Below are positions 7,584 to 15,629 of a DNA stretch of 37,919 nucleotides, one piece after another. A program made the translations under genes and the position numbers. The first letter of the stretch is position 1. Each line of letters begins with the position of its first letter. Origin of the DNA: Candidatus Eiseniibacteriota bacterium. Its GTDB lineage: Bacteria > Eisenbacteria > RBG-16-71-46. The stretch lies in assembly GCA_016215625.1 (NCBI GenBank), contig JACRIW010000064.1, positions 1 through 37,919 of the forward strand. Direction: 5' to 3'. The notes under the pieces were generated by a model. The model was not told the origin of the DNA. It made no database searches and was given only the letters and a program-made list of their open reading frames with translations.

Positions 7584-8833
7584 GCGAGATCCTTCGCCCA
7601 CGCGAGCAGCAGTTCGCGCGCGAACGCGGCGGCGACCCAGAGATCGCGCACCTTGGTGAGCTCGTCCGGGTGGTGGCTGATGCCGAGCCGGCTCGGCGTG
7701 AACAGCATGAGCGCGGGCACGCCGTCCTGTGCGAACGCCATCGTGTCGTGCCCCGCGCCGCTCGCCATGCGGCGGTACGGGATCGCCATGCCGGCGGCCA
7801 TCGCCTCGGCCTGGTCGGCGAGCGCGGCCGAGAGCGGCGTCGCGGCCTCTCCCGACTGCACCTCGAGCTCGATCGCCACGCCGCGGCGCGCCGCGATCGC
7901 GCGCGCGCGTTCGCCGAGCGCGGCTTCCATGCGCACGAGGGCCGCGTCGTCGGTGTGCCGCACCTCCAGCAGGAGCGTGGCCGTTCCGGGGACGACGTTG
8001 TAGAGCCCGGGCTCGGCACTCGCGCCGCCCGCGGTCGCCACGGCCGGCGCCCCGGTCTCGAGGCCGAGCGCTTCGGCCGCGAGCACGATCTCGGCGGCGG
8101 CCGCGAGGGCGTCGCGGCGGCGGTCCATGGGCGTCGTGCCGGCGTGACGCGCTTCTCCCGTGAGGCGCGCGCGCACGCGGCGGTAGCCCGCGATCGTGTC
8201 CACGACGCCGAGCTTCGCCCCCATCGATTCGAGCACCGGGCCCTGCTCGATGTGCAGTTCCAGCTGGCGCGCGGCGTTGAACAGCTTCGGGACCGGCGCA
8301 CCGTCGGGCGGCGCCTCGGCGGCGCAGCCGCGCGCGCGTGCGGAAGCGAGCGCGTCCGCCCAGCGCACGCCGTCGCGATCGCGCTGGTCGGCGCACCGCG
8401 AGGGCACGAGCTGCCCGAGCAGGCCGCGCACGCCGGTCAGCGCCATGGGAAAGCGGCTGCCCTCCTCCTCGCACGTCACGAACGCCGCGACCGGCGTGGC
8501 GCTGCCGCGCAGTTCCGCCGCGAGCAGCAGCGCCGCGATCGTGCCGTAGGCGCCGTCGAACCGCCCGCCCTGCCGCACGCTGTCGAGGTGCGAGCCCACG
8601 GCGATCACGCGCGTGCCGGGCATGAGGCCGGGGTCGTGCAGCCACAGGTTGCCGATCGCGTCGCAGGTGGCCGCCAGCCCGAGCGCGCGGGCTTCGGCCT
8701 GCAGCCAGAGGTGCGCGTCGCACCAGTGCTCGTCGTACACGAGCCGCGTGACGCCGGGACCGGGGGCCGTGAACGTGGCGAGCTGGTCGAGTTTCTCCGA
8801 CAGCGCTTCGAGCGTGAACGGGGACGTCGTCAT
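7580..8833 (-). CDS. allC: Allantoate amidohydrolase (M20 family)
   Basis: 417 residues, the normal length for the Zn/Mn-dependent M20 amidohydrolases that cleave allantoate to ureidoglycine, CO2 and ammonia. Metal-site motifs are GSHLDSV (80-86, His82), GGRFDGAYG (89-97, Asp93), CEEEGSRF (121-128), LHIEQG (193-198, His194) and the C-terminal GISHHPDE (384-391). GEARHAGTTPMD (227-238) marks the dimerisation/substrate lid region. N-carbamoyl-L-amino-acid hydrolases share this fold, but the context (allB upstream, allE nearby) favours allantoate. The start ATG at 8833 follows the allB stop by 11 bases, and the stop overlaps the uraD GTG. Cytoplasmic. Confidence 0.92.
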   Translation of the reverse strand: MTTSPFTLEALSEKLDQLATFTAPGPGVTRLVYDEHWCDAHLWLQAEARALGLAATCDAIGNLWLHDPGLMPGTRVIAVGSHLDSVRQGGRFDGAYGTIAALLLAAELRGSATPVAAFVTCEEEGSRFPMALTGVRGLLGQLVPSRCADQRDRDGVRWADALASARARGCAAEAPPDGAPVPKLFNAARQLELHIEQGPVLESMGAKLGVVDTIAGYRRVRARLTGEARHAGTTPMDRRRDALAAAAEIVLAAEALGLETGAPAVATAGGASAEPGLYNVVPGTATLLLEVRHTDDAALVRMEAALGERARAIAARRGVAIELEVQSGEAATPLSAALADQAEAMAAGMAIPYRRMASGAGHDTMAFAQDGVPALMLFTPSRLGISHHPDELTKVRDLWVAAAFARELLLAWAKDLA

Positions 8834-8844
8834 GGGCGGGGACG

Positions 8845-10206
8845 CTACGCGAAGGCCCGGGCGGGGTCCACCGCATCGGTGCGGCGCTGCCAGCGTCCGT
8901 GCGTCTCGCGCGTGACCTCCGCGCCGTCGTACACGCGCTCGCCGCGCAGCCACGTGCCGCGCACGCGTCCGCGCAGCGTGCGCGAGGCGTACGGCGTCAC
9001 GGCGTGACGCTGGTGCAGCGCCGCGGCGTTCACGCCGAACGACGCGCCGTCGTCGAACGCCACGAAGTCGGCGTCGAGGCCCGGCGCGATCGCGCCCTTG
9101 CGCGCGCCCAGCCCGGCGAGCTGCGCCGGCGCGGCGCTCGTCCAGCGCGCGAGCTGCACGAGCGTCGCGCCGCGCGGCGCGAGCGCCGTCCACGTGGCGG
9201 AGAGCGCGAGCTCGAGCGAGGCGATGCCGCCCCAGGCGCGCGCGAAGTCGCCGCCGTCGAGGTCCTTGGTGGAGGGTGGCGCCGGCGAGTGATCGCTCGC
9301 GACCATCGCGAGCGAGCCGCTCATGAGCGCCGCGCGCAGCGCGTCGCGTTCGTGCGACTCGCGGATGGGCGGCGCGCACTTGAACGCCGTCGCGCCGTCG
9401 GCGATCTCCTCGGCGCAGAAGCTCAGGTAGTGCGGACAGGTCTCGGCGGTCAGGTGCGCACCGGCGGGCGCGGCCGCCAGCGCGTCGAGCGCCGCGCGCG
9501 AGGCCACGTGCACGACGTGGACGTGCGCCCCGGTCGCAGCGGAGAGCCGCGCGAGCGACGCGATCGCGCGCGCTTCGGCGAGCGGCGGGCGGCTCGCGAG
9601 CCAGTCCGCATGGCGGCGCGTCGAGGCGGGCATCGGCAGGAGCGCGGCGGGATCCTCGGCGTGCGCGAGCAGCGGCAGGCCGAGCCGCGCGATCTCCGGC
9701 AGGGCCGATTCGAGATCGCGCTCGCCGACGTGACCGAACTCGTCCACGCCGGAGGGCGACAGGAAGCACTTGAAGCCGAGCGCACCGTCCGCGGCGAGCC
9801 CCGCGAGCGATCCCGAGTTTCGGGGCACGACGCCGCCCCAGAGCCCCACGTCCACGATCAGCTGACCGGCCATCGCGCGCACCTTCGCGCGCAGCGCCTC
9901 GGCGTCGTTGGTCGCCGGGATCGAGTTGAGCGGCATGTCCACGATCGTCGTGACCCCGCCGGCCGCGGCGGCACGCGTCGCGGTGGCGAACCCCTCCCAC
10001 TCCGTGCGGCCGGGCTCGTTCACATGCACGTGCGTGTCCACGACGCCCGGGAGCAGGGCGACATCGCCGAGGTCGTGGTCGATCGTGAGCGGCGCCGCGT
10101 AGGGCTCGATCGCCGCGATCACGCCGTCACGCACGACCACGCATGCGGGACGCACACCGTCGGGCGTCACGACGCGGCGCGAGCGCAGCACGCGCGTGCC
10201 GGTCAT
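8845..10206 (-). CDS. allB: Allantoinase (cyclic amidohydrolase)
   Basis: 453 residues. Allantoinase hydrolyses (S)-allantoin to allantoate. It has the dihydroorotase/hydantoinase superfamily binuclear metal site: DTHVHVNEPG (57-66, His59 and His61), the lysine in GFKCF (Lys146, expected to be carboxylated), LLAHAED (His182), HVVHVAS (His233) and SDHSP (Asp305). EWEGF and DMPLNSIPATN are typical of allantoinase and distinguish it from dihydropyrimidinase. The start ATG at 10206 overlaps the DUF423 stop (ATGA). Downstream come allC, uraD and hiuH, so allantoin formed by UraD can be processed directly. Confidence 0.94.
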   Translation of the reverse strand: MTGTRVLRSRRVVTPDGVRPACVVVRDGVIAAIEPYAAPLTIDHDLGDVALLPGVVDTHVHVNEPGRTEWEGFATATRAAAAGGVTTIVDMPLNSIPATNDAEALRAKVRAMAGQLIVDVGLWGGVVPRNSGSLAGLAADGALGFKCFLSPSGVDEFGHVGERDLESALPEIARLGLPLLAHAEDPAALLPMPASTRRHADWLASRPPLAEARAIASLARLSAATGAHVHVVHVASRAALDALAAAPAGAHLTAETCPHYLSFCAEEIADGATAFKCAPPIRESHERDALRAALMSGSLAMVASDHSPAPPSTKDLDGGDFARAWGGIASLELALSATWTALAPRGATLVQLARWTSAAPAQLAGLGARKGAIAPGLDADFVAFDDGASFGVNAAALHQRHAVTPYASRTLRGRVRGTWLRGERVYDGAEVTRETHGRWQRRTDAVDPARAFA

Positions 10207-10580
10207 CGCCTCGGCCACCACGCGCGCGCGAGCAGGCCCCAGCCCGCGAGGAAGCACACGCCCCCCACGGGAGTGACGGCGCCCCAGGCGCGCACGCCCG
10301 TGAGCGCGAGCACGTAGAGGCTGCCCGAGAAGACGACGGTGCCCGCGACGAGCAGCCAGCCGCCGCGCGACTGCGCGGAGAGCCCGCCGTCGCCGGGGAC
10401 GCCCGCCGCTCGCTGCCCGACGAGGATCAGGCCGAGGCCGTGCAGCAGCTGGTAGCGCGCCCCGGTCTCGAAGACCGCGAGCATCTCGGGACTCAGGCGC
10501 TCGCGCAGCCCGTGGGCGCCGAACGCGCCGGCGGCGACGCCGACCAGGAGAAACAATGCGCCGATGGACGAGAAGTACAT
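10203..10580 (-). CDS. DUF423 small membrane protein (YgdD-like)
   Basis: 125 residues with four hydrophobic helices, about 4-22, 45-58, 76-95 and 99-119. Family hallmarks are GAFGAHGLRERL (18-29), FETGARYQLLHGLG (37-50) and the C-terminal PVGGVCFLAGWGLLA segment. The biochemical role of DUF423 is not established. The gene is first in the allB-allC-uraD-hiuH operon, shares an ATGA overlap with allB, and has a good AGGGGAGG ribosome site upstream of the ATG at 10580. The tight coupling may be chance, since DUF423 genes are widespread and often unlinked to ureides, or it may mark a membrane partner. Confidence 0.9.
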   Translation of the reverse strand: MYFSSIGALFLLVGVAAGAFGAHGLRERLSPEMLAVFETGARYQLLHGLGLILVGQRAAGVPGDGGLSAQSRGGWLLVAGTVVFSGSLYVLALTGVRAWGAVTPVGGVCFLAGWGLLARAWWPRR

Positions 10581-10647
10581 GCTGCGAACCTCCCCTGCAC
10601 GAGGGCGCGGCCACGCCTTCCGCGCGGCCGGACCCGGCGCGCGCCGC

Positions 10648-10686
10648 AAAAAACGACCGGGGAGCGCGAACCGATGCGCTCCCCGG
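10648..10686 (-). terminator. Rho-independent terminator of tRNA-Asn
   Basis: The perfect 11-base arms CCGGGGAGCGC (10657-10667) and GCGCTCCCCGG (10676-10686) enclose an 8-base loop. On the minus strand they are followed by GTCG and then six T (10648-10653). It starts seven bases past the tRNA 3' end and isolates it from the ureide operon downstream. Confidence 0.9.
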
Positions 10687-10692
10687 CGAAAC

Positions 10693-10767
<75 letters not shown>

Positions 10768-10820
10768 ACCGCACTGCGGGCCGGGCGATGATGCCGGGCC
10801 GGAATGTCTTGCGGGCGGGG

Positions 10821-10850
10821 AGATTAGTCGGTCGGGCCGGAATCGGTCAA
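10821..10850 (-). promoter_or_regulatory. Sigma70-type promoter of tRNA-Asn
   Basis: On the minus strand, TTGACC (10845-10850) is followed 16 bases later by ACTAAT (10823-10828). An alternative -10, TAATCT (10821-10826), lies at 18-base spacing. Transcription would start about 45-50 bases upstream of the mature tRNA end. The downstream stretch is GC-rich, as in many stable-RNA promoters. No other candidate is visible in the 117-base spacer. Confidence 0.65.
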
Positions 10851-10884
10851 GCCGACCGCCCGGCGCGACGCCTTCGACGCCGCC

Positions 10885-13440
10885 TCACGAGCGCTTCCGC
10901 GCCCCCCGCGAAAGGTCCGCGGGCCGGGTATCGGACTCCCGGGCGGCCGAATCCAGCAGGTTTCTCACGGCTCGACTGAGCGCGTCCGGCGCGTACGGCT
11001 TGGGCAGGAAGCCGTCAGCGAGCTCACCGTCCCCACCCTGCGGCCCGCCGCCCGGCTCGTAGCCGCTCGTCAGTACGACGGGCAGTTCGGGAGCGAGGCG
11101 CCGCAGTTCGCGCAGCGTCTCGAGCCCGGAGAGCCGCGGCATGGTCTGGTCGAGAATCACGATGTCCACCGCGCCGCGCAGGTCGCGCACGAGATTCAGT
11201 GCCTCGAGTCCGTCGGCGGCCTGCAGCACGCGGTAGCCGAGACGCTCGAGGACCGAGCGCGCGAGCGCGCGCACGGATTCCTCGTCGTCCACGACGAGCA
11301 CGACCTCGCCCTGTCCCGCCGCCGCGAGCACCGGCCGCTCGTCCTCCCGGTGGCGCGGCAGGTAGATCCGGAACGTCGTGCCGGCGCCGGGCGCACTCGT
11401 GCAGTCGATCCAGCCGGCGTGCTGCTCGACGATGCCGTGCACCACGGACAGTCCGAGACCGGGTCCATGGCTGGGGCCGCGCGTCGTGAAGAAGGGCTCG
11501 AAGATGCGCTCGACGGTCTCGGGAGGCATGCCCTGCCCCGTGTCGGTGACCTCGAGCAGCACGAAGTCGCCTTCGCGCCCGGGCAGGTGCCCCTCGGGCA
11601 CGTTGCGCGTGGCGACCCGCAGCTGCCCGCCTTCGGGCATGGCGTCGCGCGCGTTCACGCAGAGGTTCATCAGCGCCTGTCCGACGTGCGCGGGGTCCGC
11701 GAGCGTCGTCCAGAGGTCTTCGGCGTCCGTGCGCTCGATCGTGATGCGGGGGTCGAGCACCCGGCTCACCAGCGGCAGCGAATCGGAGATCGTCTCGCGC
11801 AGGTCGGTCGGCCGCATGCGCAACGGCGTCCGCCGGCCGAAACCGAGCATCTGGCGCGTGAGGTCTGCGGCGCGCTGGGCCGCGGACTCACAGTCGCGCA
11901 GGCCCGGCGCCAGCGGATGATCCTCGGGCAGGTCGAGCAGCGAGAGCGTGACGTTGCCGATGATCGCGGTGAGCAGGTTGTTGAACTCGTGCGCGATCCC
12001 GCCCGCGAGGGTGCCGACGGCTTCCATCTTCTGCGCGTGGCGGTAGCGTTCCTCGAGGTCGCGGCGCGAGGTGATGTCCGAGACCGTGAGCACGGCGAGC
12101 GCCGGCAGGTCGCGGCCCGTGGTCGGGATCGGCGCCAGCGTCACGTTCCAGTAGCGTGCCGCGCCGTCGGGGCGCTTCACCTCGATGTCGCTCACCGACT
12201 GCGCGCCTCTCGACGCGAGCGCGCGCTCGAGCAGCCGGCCGATCTCGCGGAAGGCGGCGCCGGGCACGAGTCCCTCGAGACGGCAGCCGAGCGCGTCCAC
12301 GCGCCCGAGCACACGGAGGAGCGCGGGGTTGTGCTCCGCGACGGACAGGTCGGCGAGGCGCACGAGCGCGACACCGACGTCCAGGTGCTGGAGCAGGTGA
12401 ACGAGCCGTTCGTGCGCTTCGCGCACCCTCAGGTCGGCAGCGCGGCGTTCGCGATCATCGTGGATCACGGCCACGGCGCCCACGACGTCGCCACTGCTCT
12501 GCATGTAGCGGGTGGCGTTGATCACGACGGGCACGAGCGTTCCGTCCGCATGGCGGAAGGCCGGCGACTCGCCGATCATCGGGCTGTTCGTCTCGATCAG
12601 TTCCCGGAAGCGCTCGCGCATGCCCGCCTGGCTCGCGGGATCGAGCAGCTGGAAGAGCGACATGCCCACGAGTTCGCCGCGCGTCCGCCCGAGGAGCCGT
12701 TCGAGCGCGACGTTGCCCTGAGTGACCACGCCGGACGGGTCCGTCAGCACGATCGCGTCGTGCGTCGCGTGCAGCAGGCCCTCGTGCAGTTCCTGTCGCG
12801 AGCGCAGGTCGGCCACGAGCCGGGTGGTGTCGAGCGCGGACCCGAGGATGTTGCCGAGCGCCCGGAGGAAGTCGAGCGAGTGCTTTCGCGCCCACGCGCG
12901 ATCGGAACTGCCCATGAGCACGCTGCCCACACGCATGCCGCGAGTGCGAAGCGGAATCACGAGCGTGCTGTGAATGCCCGGCGGCGGCTGGATTTCGCTG
13001 ACACCGGATCGGGGCGGGATGCCCTCACCGTGTGCGACGACGTCATCCTGCCCGAGGATCGCCATCTGGACCCGCTCCCAGTCCGGCCGTCCGGCGAACT
13101 CGTCGAGATACTGTGGCGACAATCCGTGGTGACCGACCCGGACGAGGCGTCCGTCCGAATGGAAGAGCCAGAGCGAACCCGCTTCGGCATGCGTGGCTGC
13201 GACGACGGCCGCCAGCGCGGAACGCACCGCCGCGACGGGGTCGCTGCTGTCGGCCACCGCGGAGTGCACGTGACTCAGCGCGGCGATCTCCGACCGGCCG
13301 GGTGTGAAGTCAGCGATCGGGGACGCGTCCACGGGCGAGGAGTTCCGCCCGAGCGGATCCTCGATGGGATACGTGCTCGGTGAGAAACCGGGCCAGAGCG
13401 GTACGCCTGTGTCAGCTCGAACTGGGGTGTCGAGGGACAT
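10885..13440 (-). CDS. Soluble hybrid histidine kinase: GAF-PAS-PAS-HisKA-HATPase-REC
   Basis: 851 residues without transmembrane segments. Order: a GAF domain (about 55-205), PAS 1 (about 218-330, ILVTDPSG-type start and NVALERLLGRTRGELVG), PAS 2 (about 345-460), HisKA with GIAHEFNNLL (481-490, phospho-His484), a HATPase domain with N-box MNLCVNARDA (591-600), G-boxes DTGQGM (633-638) and GPGLGLSVVHG, and a C-terminal receiver (about 712-830) with acidic DDE (718-720), Asp764 and Lys814. The FNN after the His and the C-terminal receiver place it with the NtrB-like/hybrid group. GAF and PAS suggest a cytoplasmic ligand or redox/light input that cannot be named. No response regulator with a DNA-binding domain is adjacent. 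The start at 13440 is chosen because translation upstream of it has no domain character. Confidence 0.9.
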   Translation of the reverse strand: MSLDTPVRADTGVPLWPGFSPSTYPIEDPLGRNSSPVDASPIADFTPGRSEIAALSHVHSAVADSSDPVAAVRSALAAVVAATHAEAGSLWLFHSDGRLVRVGHHGLSPQYLDEFAGRPDWERVQMAILGQDDVVAHGEGIPPRSGVSEIQPPPGIHSTLVIPLRTRGMRVGSVLMGSSDRAWARKHSLDFLRALGNILGSALDTTRLVADLRSRQELHEGLLHATHDAIVLTDPSGVVTQGNVALERLLGRTRGELVGMSLFQLLDPASQAGMRERFRELIETNSPMIGESPAFRHADGTLVPVVINATRYMQSSGDVVGAVAVIHDDRERRAADLRVREAHERLVHLLQHLDVGVALVRLADLSVAEHNPALLRVLGRVDALGCRLEGLVPGAAFREIGRLLERALASRGAQSVSDIEVKRPDGAARYWNVTLAPIPTTGRDLPALAVLTVSDITSRRDLEERYRHAQKMEAVGTLAGGIAHEFNNLLTAIIGNVTLSLLDLPEDHPLAPGLRDCESAAQRAADLTRQMLGFGRRTPLRMRPTDLRETISDSLPLVSRVLDPRITIERTDAEDLWTTLADPAHVGQALMNLCVNARDAMPEGGQLRVATRNVPEGHLPGREGDFVLLEVTDTGQGMPPETVERIFEPFFTTRGPSHGPGLGLSVVHGIVEQHAGWIDCTSAPGAGTTFRIYLPRHREDERPVLAAAGQGEVVLVVDDEESVRALARSVLERLGYRVLQAADGLEALNLVRDLRGAVDIVILDQTMPRLSGLETLRELRRLAPELPVVLTSGYEPGGGPQGGDGELADGFLPKPYAPDALSRAVRNLLDSAARESDTRPADLSRGARKRS

Positions 13441-13534
13441 GGAGGGGTTTCCCTTCGGGGCCGGAGCATGACCGAGGCACCGCCGCTGGGCAATCAGATT
13501 CCCGGCCCCGAACGGGGTCGAAAGGAGCAGTCGC

Positions 13535-14548
13535 TCAGCGATCCTCGAGCCGGCGGACGAACTCGATCTCCCGCGCACGCTGGACGTAGCTCGGGTGCGG
13601 CTCGGGGCGGGTCTCGTTCAGGTGGGCGCGCACGACCTCGGGCAGCCAGATCGAACTCGGAGTGGTCTCGAACCCCAGCTCCGCCCGGGCGAGCCCCGGG
13701 TCCGGCCGCGAGCACCAGGGGCCGGAATAGGGCGACATGCGCTCGTCCAGCCCGGCCGCGTCGCAGGCCGACGGATCGGCCTCGAGCGTGCGGAGCGGCG
13801 CGCCGAGGCAGGTCGCGGCCATGCTCAGGAACTCCTGCAGCGTGGGCTCGTCGGGCATGGCGACGTTGTAGGCGAACGACGGCACCGAGACGCCGGTGGC
13901 CAGATGCGCGATGGCGCGGCCCACGTCTTCGGCCCAGACGAAGCGCACGGGATGGCCGCCGCCTCCGGGAAGCAGGATCGGGCCCCCGTCGAGCATGCGC
14001 TGGAGGTAGGCCCACAGCCGGCGGGAGCCGTCGCCGGCGCCCTGCACGACGGGCAGCCGCAGCGCGAGCGCCTCCTGCCCCGCCTCGCGCCGGCGCATGA
14101 CCTCCGCCTCGGCGGCGCGCTTGCCCACGCCGTACACCCAGTTCGCGTGAGCGCGCGTGCCCTGCTCGGGCTCGCGCATCACCGGGATGCCGGCGTCCGG
14201 CTCGACGAAGGGCGGCCGGCGGCTCTCGCCGATCAGGTACACCTGCCCCGTCGAGATCATCACGTAGCGCCCGATACGCAGGCCCGGCGTGTCGAAGAGA
14301 CGCGAGACGTCGGCGCCGTCGTAGGCGAGGAAGTCGACCACGAGGTCGAACGTGCGCCCGCCGAGCGCCACGGCCAGCGAGCGGGCGTCGGTGCGGTCCC
14401 CCGCGATCGCCTCGGCTCCCACGACCGAGGGGCGGCGGCCACGCGAAAGCACCGAGAGACGATGCCCCGCCGCGAGCAGCGCCCGTGCGGTGGGCTCGCC
14501 CATGAGGCCGCTGCCGCCGGCCAGCAGGATTTCGAGTGGGGGTGCCAT
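13535..14548 (-). CDS. NAD-dependent epimerase/dehydratase family protein (extended/atypical SDR)
   Basis: 337 residues. An N-terminal Rossmann fold has the glycine motif GGSGLMG (11-17). A strand-4 acidic DFLAYDGAD region is followed by ISTGQVY (98-104) and the catalytic YGVGK (Tyr139, Lys143). It resembles the NDP-sugar epimerase/reductase and isoflavone-reductase-like groups; the substrate cannot be assigned. PVRFVWAEDVGRAI (about 200-215) is the usual SDR loop before the substrate pocket. It lies between two signalling loci with 68- and 94-base spacers, so it is probably transcribed on its own or by read-through. The 13506-13517 CCCC-GAAC-GGGG stem after its stop is a weak candidate terminator. 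Confidence 0.85.
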   Translation of the reverse strand: MAPPLEILLAGGSGLMGEPTARALLAAGHRLSVLSRGRRPSVVGAEAIAGDRTDARSLAVALGGRTFDLVVDFLAYDGADVSRLFDTPGLRIGRYVMISTGQVYLIGESRRPPFVEPDAGIPVMREPEQGTRAHANWVYGVGKRAAEAEVMRRREAGQEALALRLPVVQGAGDGSRRLWAYLQRMLDGGPILLPGGGGHPVRFVWAEDVGRAIAHLATGVSVPSFAYNVAMPDEPTLQEFLSMAATCLGAPLRTLEADPSACDAAGLDERMSPYSGPWCSRPDPGLARAELGFETTPSSIWLPEVVRAHLNETRPEPHPSYVQRAREIEFVRRLEDR

Positions 14549-14616
14549 GCGTGCGTGCGCCGGAGCGCACGGGGCAACTTACCCGAGCTCGGCGTCGCGC
14601 GGAAACGCGGAACGCC

Positions 14617-15222
14617 TCAGGCGGCGAACGGCGGCCTGCGGACCGGCATCGCGGAGGCCGCAGGCGCAACCACTGCCGCGGGTGCGGCGGGTGCGGCGGC
14701 ATCCGGCGTGTCGGGCGTGGACCCCGAAGCGACCAGGCCGAGCTGTGCCCGCAGGCGGGCGTTCTCGGAACGCAGCGCGGCGAGTTCCGCGCTCGCCCCG
14801 CGCGATTCGAGCGCGGTGCGCCGGAGATCCTGGGCGAGCAGCACGATACGCAGTCCCGCGCGCACGCGCGCGAGCAGCTCGCCCATGTCGCACGGTTTCA
14901 CGAGGTAGTCGTCGGCGCCGGTCTCGAGCGCGAGCAGCTTGTCACTGATCTCGCCCTTCGCCGTGAGCAGGATGAAGTACGGCGCCGACTCGCGCAGGCC
15001 CGTTTTCACGGACTGGCAGAGCTCGAGCCCGTCCACGAGCGGCATCATCCAGTCCGAGATCACGAGGTCGGGCTCGAACGACACGATGGCCTTCATGCCG
15101 TCGCGCCCGTCGCCCGCCGTCATCACCTGGTAGCCCTCCGCCGCGAGCCGCTTCTGCAGCACACGCTGGAAGAACTGGTCATCCTCGACCACGAGAATGC
15201 GCACGTCCGCTGTGGCCTTCAC
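14617..15222 (-). CDS. Response regulator, receiver domain with coiled-coil and Ala/Pro tail
   Basis: 201 residues. The receiver domain (about 7-125) carries acidic EDD (13-15), phospho-acceptor Asp57 in ISDWMMP, Thr87 and Lys109 in LVKP. A predicted helix/coiled coil (about 126-163, LRRTALESR and LAALRSENARLRAQ) follows, then about 35 residues rich in Ala and Pro with no known output domain. It could act through protein contacts, as CheY- or PleD-type single receivers do. The start is a GTG at 15222 overlapping the stop of the upstream receiver gene (GTGA). It is third in a coupled kinase-receiver-receiver unit. Confidence 0.88.
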   Translation of the reverse strand: MKATADVRILVVEDDQFFQRVLQKRLAAEGYQVMTAGDGRDGMKAIVSFEPDLVISDWMMPLVDGLELCQSVKTGLRESAPYFILLTAKGEISDKLLALETGADDYLVKPCDMGELLARVRAGLRIVLLAQDLRRTALESRGASAELAALRSENARLRAQLGLVASGSTPDTPDAAAPAAPAAVVAPAASAMPVRRPPFAA

Positions 15223-15629
15223 GCCGCCTCCTGCACGAGGGCGCGAACCTGCTCCACGAACTGGGAGTGATCCACGATGGGTTTGGAAATGTAGTCGTCG
15301 GCGCCGCTCTCCTGCAGCAGCCGTTCGGCGTCTCCGCGCATGGCGTGCGCGGTCGCGAGGAGCACGGGGATCGCCGCGGTGGCGGGATCCGACTTCAGCA
15401 TGCGGCAGAGCGCGACGCCGTTCACCGGCTGCCCCTGCCACGTCGAGTGCGCGAGCGAGACGTCCATGACCACGAGCCGGACCTCGCCCGAGCGCGCGGC
15501 CTCGAACAGCTCCTCCGGCGACTCGGTCACGGTGACGTCGCAGCCGAGCCGCTTCTCGAGCAGCTTGCGGAAGAGCACCGCGTTGTGGGGATCGTCTTCG
15601 ACCACGACCACGCGCCTCGTGGGGCTCAT
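15219..15629 (-). CDS. Stand-alone response regulator (receiver domain only) with enlarged beta3-alpha3 loop
   Basis: 136 residues, a single receiver. Acidic residues EDD are at 11-13, phospho-acceptor Asp56 is in VVMDVSL, Thr93 in LATAHA, and Lys116 in ISKP. The usual D-x-x-M-P-x-x-x-G stretch is replaced by a longer segment, Asp56 to Gly71 (DVSLAHSTWQG then QPVNG), adding about seven residues next to the phosphorylation site. There is no output domain, so it probably works as a phosphate shuttle or regulates by contact. The ATG overlaps the stop of the membrane hybrid kinase (ATGA), and its own stop overlaps the next receiver gene. The context implies phosphoryl transfer from that kinase. 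Confidence 0.9.
   Translation of the reverse strand: MSPTRRVVVVEDDPHNAVLFRKLLEKRLGCDVTVTESPEELFEAARSGEVRLVVMDVSLAHSTWQGQPVNGVALCRMLKSDPATAAIPVLLATAHAMRGDAERLLQESGADDYISKPIVDHSQFVEQVRALVQEAA

Noticed and set aside
8899..10317. Long plus-strand frame opposite allB and DUF423
   Set aside because: No motifs and extreme Arg/His content; allB has its full set of metal ligands on the other strand.
6736..10580. Horizontal transfer of the ureide operon
   Set aside because: GC content and codon style look the same as in flanking genes and no integrase, IS or direct repeats flank it. The tRNA-Asn nearby was considered as an integration site, but no attachment-site repeat of its 3' end is visible downstream.
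11350..13383. A 677-codon plus-strand frame opposite the soluble hybrid kinase
   Set aside because: Same composition artefact; the minus-strand product has complete GAF, PAS, kinase and receiver motifs.
13441..13578. N-terminal extension of the soluble hybrid kinase to 13578
   Set aside because: The extra 46 residues are Arg/Ser/Gly-rich and non-domain; the ATG at 13440 is a better start.
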